Positions 60,463 to 64,000 of a stretch of DNA of 64,000 nucleotides are shown piece after piece. This DNA comes from DAOMNN01 sp050486545. GTDB taxonomy: Bacteria; Pseudomonadota; Gammaproteobacteria; Burkholderiales; Rhodocyclaceae. The notes beneath the pieces were generated by a model. That model was not told the DNA's origin, made no database searches, and saw nothing but the letters and a program-made list of their open reading frames with translations. Location of the stretch: assembly GCA_050486545.1 (NCBI GenBank), contig JBJHDM010000002.1, positions 1-64,000 of the forward strand, read 5' to 3'. A program made the translations under genes and the position numbers. The stretch's first letter is position 1, and every line of letters starts with the position of its first letter.

Positions 60463-60966
60463 GTGAGAGCAAGTCTGTATTCCGTTCTGGTCGCCGTAGT
60501 GCTCGGGATGGCCAGCCAGTCGGCGTTTGCGCAGGCCAAGGTCGGATTCGTCGATTCGGATCGACTGATGCGTGAGGCGGCGCCTGCGGTACGCGCCCAG
60601 CAGCGCCTGGAGAAGGAATTCGAGCGGCGCGACCAGGAACTGCAGCGCATCGCGCGGGAACTGCAGGCGATGCAGGAGGATCTCGAGCGCAACGCGCTGA
60701 CCATGGCCGAGACCGAGCGCCGCAACAAGGAGCGTGAGTTCAACGATCTGAATCGCGATTTCCAGCGCAAGCAACGCGAGTTTCGCGAGGATCTGAACCA
60801 GCGCCGCAACGAGGAACTGGCGATGGTGCTGGACCGCGCAAACAGTGCCATCAAGCAGATTGCCGAAGCGGAAAAATACGACGTGATCCTTCAGGAAGCG
60901 GTGTACGCCAGTCCCGGTATCGACATTACCGACAAGGTCATCAAGCTGTTGGGCGAGAGCCGCTGA
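60463..60966 (+). CDS. skp: Periplasmic chaperone OmpH/Skp
   Basis: The 167 aa protein starts with GTG, giving MRASLYSVLVAVVLGMASQS followed by AFA-QAK as a signal peptide. The mature part has KVGFVDSDRLMREAAPAVRA and a long charged helical region (ELQRIARELQAMQEDLERNA and DLNRDFQRKQREFREDLNQR) forming the tentacles of the trimer. The end ITDKVIKLLGESR is family-like. It carries unfolded outer membrane proteins to BamA. CGGAGG at 60450-60456 precedes the GTG. Confidence 0.94.
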   Translation: MRASLYSVLVAVVLGMASQSAFAQAKVGFVDSDRLMREAAPAVRAQQRLEKEFERRDQELQRIARELQAMQEDLERNALTMAETERRNKEREFNDLNRDFQRKQREFREDLNQRRNEELAMVLDRANSAIKQIAEAEKYDVILQEAVYASPGIDITDKVIKLLGESR

Positions 60967-60976
60967 CCGGTGGCGC

Positions 60977-61999
60977 ATGGTTCGGCTGGATGAACTCGTC
61001 GCCCGTCTCGGGGGCGAACTGGTGGGCGACGGCTCCATCGCGGTACGTCGCGTAGCGACGCTGGAACGTGCCGGACCGGAAGATCTTGCCTTCCTGTCGA
61101 ATCCCCGCTACACGGCGCAACTGGGGGGCTCCAGGGCGGGAGCCGTGATCGTTTCTACGGCGATGCGCGATCGGACCGACCTTCCCCGCATCGTTGTCGA
61201 CGATCCCTACCTGTACTTCGCACGGGTGGCACAATGGTTCCATCCGCCCGAGATGCCTGCCGTCGGCGTCGACCTCAGCGCGCGCATCGAATCGGCCATT
61301 CCGGAGACCACCGTGGTCGGTCCCGGTGCTTCGATCGGGCCGGACGTGATCCTTGGCGATCATGTCGTGGTCGGACCTGGCTGCCATGTCGGGCGCGGGT
61401 GCCGGATCGGTGGGGGAACGCGGCTCCATGCGAACGTGACGATCTACCATGACTGCGTCGTCGGACAGAACGGCATCCTCCATTCGGGGGCCGTGATCGG
61501 TTCCGACGGGTTCGGATTCGCGCGCGAGCGGGATGGCTCCTGGGTCAAGATTCCGCAGATCGGACGTGTAGTGCTCGGGGACGATGTCGAAGTGGGTGCC
61601 AATACCACGATCGACCGCGGGGCACTCGAAGATACGGTGATCGGGAATGGAGTGAAGCTCGACAACCAGATTCAGATCGCGCACAACGTGCGCATCGGTG
61701 ACCGGACCGCAATCGCGGGTTGTGTCGGCATCGCAGGCAGCACGACGATCGGTGCGCGTTGCATGATCGGCGGCCAGGCCGGGATCATCGGGCACCTCCA
61801 GATCGCCGACGACGTGGTGATCTCGGCGGGAACACTGGTGACCAAGTCCGTTCGCAAGGCGGGGGTCTATACCGCCAACCTTCCACTGCAGGGGCATGCG
61901 GAGTGGGCGAAGAACTTTGCCCACCTGCGACACCTGGATACCCTCAACGATAGAATACGGCGACTCGAGGAACTTCTCGAAGGCCGAGAACAGGGCTGA
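60977..61999 (+). CDS. lpxD: UDP-3-O-(3-hydroxyacyl)glucosamine N-acyltransferase
   Basis: The 340 aa enzyme has an N-terminal uridine-binding domain (VRLDELVARLGGELVGDGSI and EDLAFLSNPRYTAQL), then left-handed beta-helix hexapeptides. The His of IQIAHNVRIGDRTAIAGCVG (near residue 235) is the catalytic base. A C-terminal helix ends LDTLNDRIRRLEELL. It adds the second acyl chain in lipid A synthesis. The ATG lies ten bases after skp; the next gene, fabZ, follows after five bases. Confidence 0.96.
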   Translation: MVRLDELVARLGGELVGDGSIAVRRVATLERAGPEDLAFLSNPRYTAQLGGSRAGAVIVSTAMRDRTDLPRIVVDDPYLYFARVAQWFHPPEMPAVGVDLSARIESAIPETTVVGPGASIGPDVILGDHVVVGPGCHVGRGCRIGGGTRLHANVTIYHDCVVGQNGILHSGAVIGSDGFGFARERDGSWVKIPQIGRVVLGDDVEVGANTTIDRGALEDTVIGNGVKLDNQIQIAHNVRIGDRTAIAGCVGIAGSTTIGARCMIGGQAGIIGHLQIADDVVISAGTLVTKSVRKAGVYTANLPLQGHAEWAKNFAHLRHLDTLNDRIRRLEELLEGREQG

Positions 62000-62004
62000 G
62001 AATC

Positions 62005-62439
62005 ATGGACATCAACGAAATCCTGCACTACCTTCCGCACCGATACCCCTTTCTGCTGGTCGATCGGGTGCTCGAGATCGAGGAAGGCAAGCGCATCCTG
62101 GCCCTGAAGAACGTCACGATGAACGAGCCCTTCTTTCCGGGACATTTCCCCGGTCATCCGGTCATGCCGGGGGTATTGATCGTCGAGGCGATGGCACAGG
62201 CGGCAGCGCTGCTGTCATTCAAGACGATGGGTGTCAAGCCTGACGAGAGTTCCGTGGTCCTGTTCGCCGGCATCGACAAGGCACGCTTCAAGCGCCAGGT
62301 GCTTCCTGGCGACCAGTTGATGTTCGACGTCGAGATCCTGCAAGGGAAACGCAACATCTACAAGTATCGCGGGGTGGCCCGCGTCGGCGATCAGGTCGCT
62401 GCGGAAGCTGAACTGATGTGTGCGCTCAAAGACAAATGA
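62005..62439 (+). CDS. fabZ: (3R)-hydroxyacyl-ACP dehydratase FabZ
   Basis: The 144 aa hotdog protein has HRYPFLLVDRVLEIEEGKRI, FFPGHFPGHPVMPGVLIVEA with the catalytic His, and EAMAQAAALL with the Glu of the active site. It removes water from 3-hydroxyacyl-ACP, sharing that substrate with LpxA and LpxD, so its position between them balances fatty acid and lipid A flow. Its stop overlaps the lpxA start (ATGA at 62436). Confidence 0.97.
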   Translation: MDINEILHYLPHRYPFLLVDRVLEIEEGKRILALKNVTMNEPFFPGHFPGHPVMPGVLIVEAMAQAAALLSFKTMGVKPDESSVVLFAGIDKARFKRQVLPGDQLMFDVEILQGKRNIYKYRGVARVGDQVAAEAELMCALKDK

Positions 62440-63209
62440 TGATCCACCCGACCGCCATCGTTCATCCAGGCGCCCGGCTTGGAGCCGACGTTGAAGTTGG
62501 ACCCTATTCGATCATCGGCGAACATGTCGAGATCGGAGATCGCACGTTCGTCGGCCCGCATGTCGTCATCGAAGGCCATACACGGATCGGCTGCGACAAC
62601 CGGATCTATCCGTTCTGTTCGATCGGCGCCGCGCCGCAGGACAAAAAGTACGACAACGAACCGACCCGGCTCGAAATCGGTGATCGCAACACGATTCGCG
62701 AGTACTGCTCGTTCAACGTAGGAACCAGCCAGGACATCGGGGTCACGCGGATCGGCAACGACAACTGGTTCATGGCTTACGTCCATATTGCCCACGACTG
62801 CCAGGTGGGCGACCAGACGATTTTTGCCAACAATGCAACGCTTGCCGGCCATGTCGAGGTCGGCGATTGGGCCATTCTCGGGGGATTTACCGGCGTCCAT
62901 CAGTTCGTGCGGGTCGGTGCGCACAGTTTTTGCGGGGTCGGTACCGTCCTGCTGCAGGACCTTCCGCCCTTCGTCACGGTTGCCGGCAATCCTGCCAAAC
63001 CACATGGGATCAACAGCGAAGGGTTGCGTCGGCGCGGCTATTCCGTCGATGGAATCGCGGCCATCAAGAAGGCCTACCGGACGCTGTATCGATCGGGACT
63101 GTCGCTCGACGAGGCACGCAATCGTATCAATGAACTTGCGATCGCACATCCCGAGGTCGTCGCATTCAAGGAATTCATTTCGGTTTCCAGTCGAGGCCTC
63201 GTCCGCTGA
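62436..63209 (+). CDS. lpxA: UDP-N-acetylglucosamine O-acyltransferase LpxA
   Basis: The 257 aa enzyme starts MMIHPTAIVHPGARLGADVE (or at the second Met), the family N-terminus. A left-handed beta-helix continues with hexapeptides including HIAHDCQVGDQTIFANNATL, where the His (near 125) is catalytic, then HQFVRVGAHSFCGVGT. It begins lipid A synthesis by acylating UDP-GlcNAc. The start at 62436 overlaps the fabZ stop. An upstream ATG inside fabZ is excluded. Confidence 0.96.
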   Translation: MMIHPTAIVHPGARLGADVEVGPYSIIGEHVEIGDRTFVGPHVVIEGHTRIGCDNRIYPFCSIGAAPQDKKYDNEPTRLEIGDRNTIREYCSFNVGTSQDIGVTRIGNDNWFMAYVHIAHDCQVGDQTIFANNATLAGHVEVGDWAILGGFTGVHQFVRVGAHSFCGVGTVLLQDLPPFVTVAGNPAKPHGINSEGLRRRGYSVDGIAAIKKAYRTLYRSGLSLDEARNRINELAIAHPEVVAFKEFISVSSRGLVR

Positions 63210-63221
63210 GGGGGTGCCGTC

Positions 63222-64000
63222 TTGGCAACACGTATCGCCATGGTGGCGGGGGAGACGTCGGGCGACCTCCTTGCCAGCCACCTTATCCGGGCACTTCGCC
63301 ACAAGCTGCCCGATGCCGAGTTCTTCGGCATCGGCGGCCCCAAGATGGAGGCGACGGGTTTCGAGGCGTGGTGGCATAGCGAGCGGCTCGCCGTGCACGG
63401 TTACGTCGATGCCCTCAAGCGCTATCGCGAGCTTTCCGGAATCCGCCGATCCCTGCTGGCAAGGCTCGAACGCCATCGTCCCGACGTGTTCATCGGAGTC
63501 GATGCCCCGGATTTCAACCTCTGGCTGGAAGGCAGGTTGAAGTCCGGCGGGACGCCGACAATCCATTTCGTCAGTCCGTCGATCTGGGCTTGGCGAGGAG
63601 GGCGCATCAAGCGTATCGGGCGATCGGTCTCGCACATGCTATGCCTGTTTCCATTCGAGTCCGAACTTTACGAACAGGCGGGAATACGGGTCAGCTACGT
63701 AGGTCATCCCCTTGCGGATGTCTTTCCGCTACACCCCGATCGCTCGGCTGCGCGCGAACGGCTGCATCTGCGCGACGACGCAACAGTGATCGCCATGCTG
63801 CCGGGGAGTCGGGAATCCGAGGTACGCAACCTGGCCCCCGGTTTCATCGAAACCGCGCGCCTGCTTGCACAACGACATCCGCGTATCCAGGTCCTCGTGC
63901 CGTTGGCGACACGTGAGACCCGAAGCTTGTTCGAGCAGGCGCTCCATGACGCGGGGGCGATCGAGCTACCCCTCCGGATCCTCTTCGGCCATGCTGTCGA
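63222..64000 (+). CDS. lpxB: Lipid A disaccharide synthase LpxB, C-terminus beyond window
   Basis: The 259 codons visible match the LpxB N-terminus: TRIAMVAGETSGDLLASHLI with the GETSGD motif, EFFGIGGPKMEATGF, GVDAPDFNLWLEGRLK and HFVSPSIWAWRGGRIKRIGR. CLFPFESELYEQAGI, YVGHPLADVFPLHPDR and LPGSRESEVRNLAPGFIETA follow. It joins UDP-diacylglucosamine with lipid X. The start is TTG at 63222, with GAGGGGG 8 bases upstream; an ATG at 63240 is an alternative. The frame is open to the right edge. Confidence 0.94.
   Translation, partial: MATRIAMVAGETSGDLLASHLIRALRHKLPDAEFFGIGGPKMEATGFEAWWHSERLAVHGYVDALKRYRELSGIRRSLLARLERHRPDVFIGVDAPDFNLWLEGRLKSGGTPTIHFVSPSIWAWRGGRIKRIGRSVSHMLCLFPFESELYEQAGIRVSYVGHPLADVFPLHPDRSAARERLHLRDDATVIAMLPGSRESEVRNLAPGFIETARLLAQRHPRIQVLVPLATRETRSLFEQALHDAGAIELPLRILFGHAV

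Noticed and set aside
58084..61038. Long minus-strand open frame across bamA and skp
   Set aside because: It is the antisense of clear genes and crosses two gene boundaries.

Overview
The window reads as chromosomal DNA of a Gram-negative, high-GC proteobacterium, most likely a betaproteobacterium. Three things support this: the envelope gene order rpsB-tsf-pyrH-frr-uppS-cdsA-dxr-rseP-bamA-skp-lpxD-fabZ-lpxA-lpxB, the BamA that ends in Phe, and the overall gene content. A Rhodocyclales-like host is my best guess, by family recall only. Coding density is very high, many neighbours share ATGA or GTGA start/stop overlaps, and I see no insertion sequence, prophage, CRISPR array or rRNA.

Positions 1-8,600: a partial GTPase related to cyclic 2,3-diphosphoglycerate synthetase; a PaeA-type membrane protein; a minus-strand trio of DUF1415 protein, methyltransferase and DUF938 methyltransferase; the GTPase YlqF/RbgA and SlyX; an ion-driven MotA/ExbB-like plus MotB/OmpA-like membrane pair; and a VanZ-like protein. 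Positions 8,800-18,100: a secreted PQQ-type sugar dehydrogenase, an acyl-CoA thioesterase, a secreted FecR-domain protein with an Arg-rich tail, a YbaK-type deacylase, MarC, an APC permease coupled to an exported methyltransferase-like protein, a LEA2-type lipoprotein and a DMT transporter.

Positions 18,200-28,900: an RND efflux adaptor and pump followed by a FapA/DUF342 protein, a small secreted protein, the transcription-repair coupling factor Mfd and a lipoprotein. Positions 28,900-35,400: two large tandem c-di-GMP proteins, one of them carrying an N-terminal CheR methyltransferase. Positions 35,500-41,120: the AmmeMemoRadiSam trio (Memo-like, AMMECR1-like and radical SAM proteins) and the squalene-forming hpnCDE operon for hopanoid synthesis. 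Positions 41,300-45,600: a divergent operon of ABC ATPase, FtsX-type permease and a secreted CrtC/AttH-like lipocalin protein.

Positions 45,600-64,000: a REP-like spacer, tRNA-Leu(UAG), RarD, and then the conserved core. There map-glnD runs divergently from rpsB, and a long operon follows for translation (S2, EF-Ts, RRF), UMP kinase, undecaprenyl and phospholipid precursors, the isoprenoid enzyme Dxr, envelope stress proteolysis (RseP), outer membrane assembly (BamA, Skp) and lipid A (LpxD, FabZ, LpxA, LpxB, the last cut by the window edge). Dxr supplies the isoprenoid units that UppS and HpnCDE use, so the hopanoid and cell-wall lipid genes are metabolically linked.

No wholly new defence or mobile system is evident. 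The least explained parts are the MotA/MotB-like pair, the CheR-GGDEF-EAL fusion, the AmmeMemoRadiSam trio, the exported methyltransferase and the ABC/lipocalin operon.
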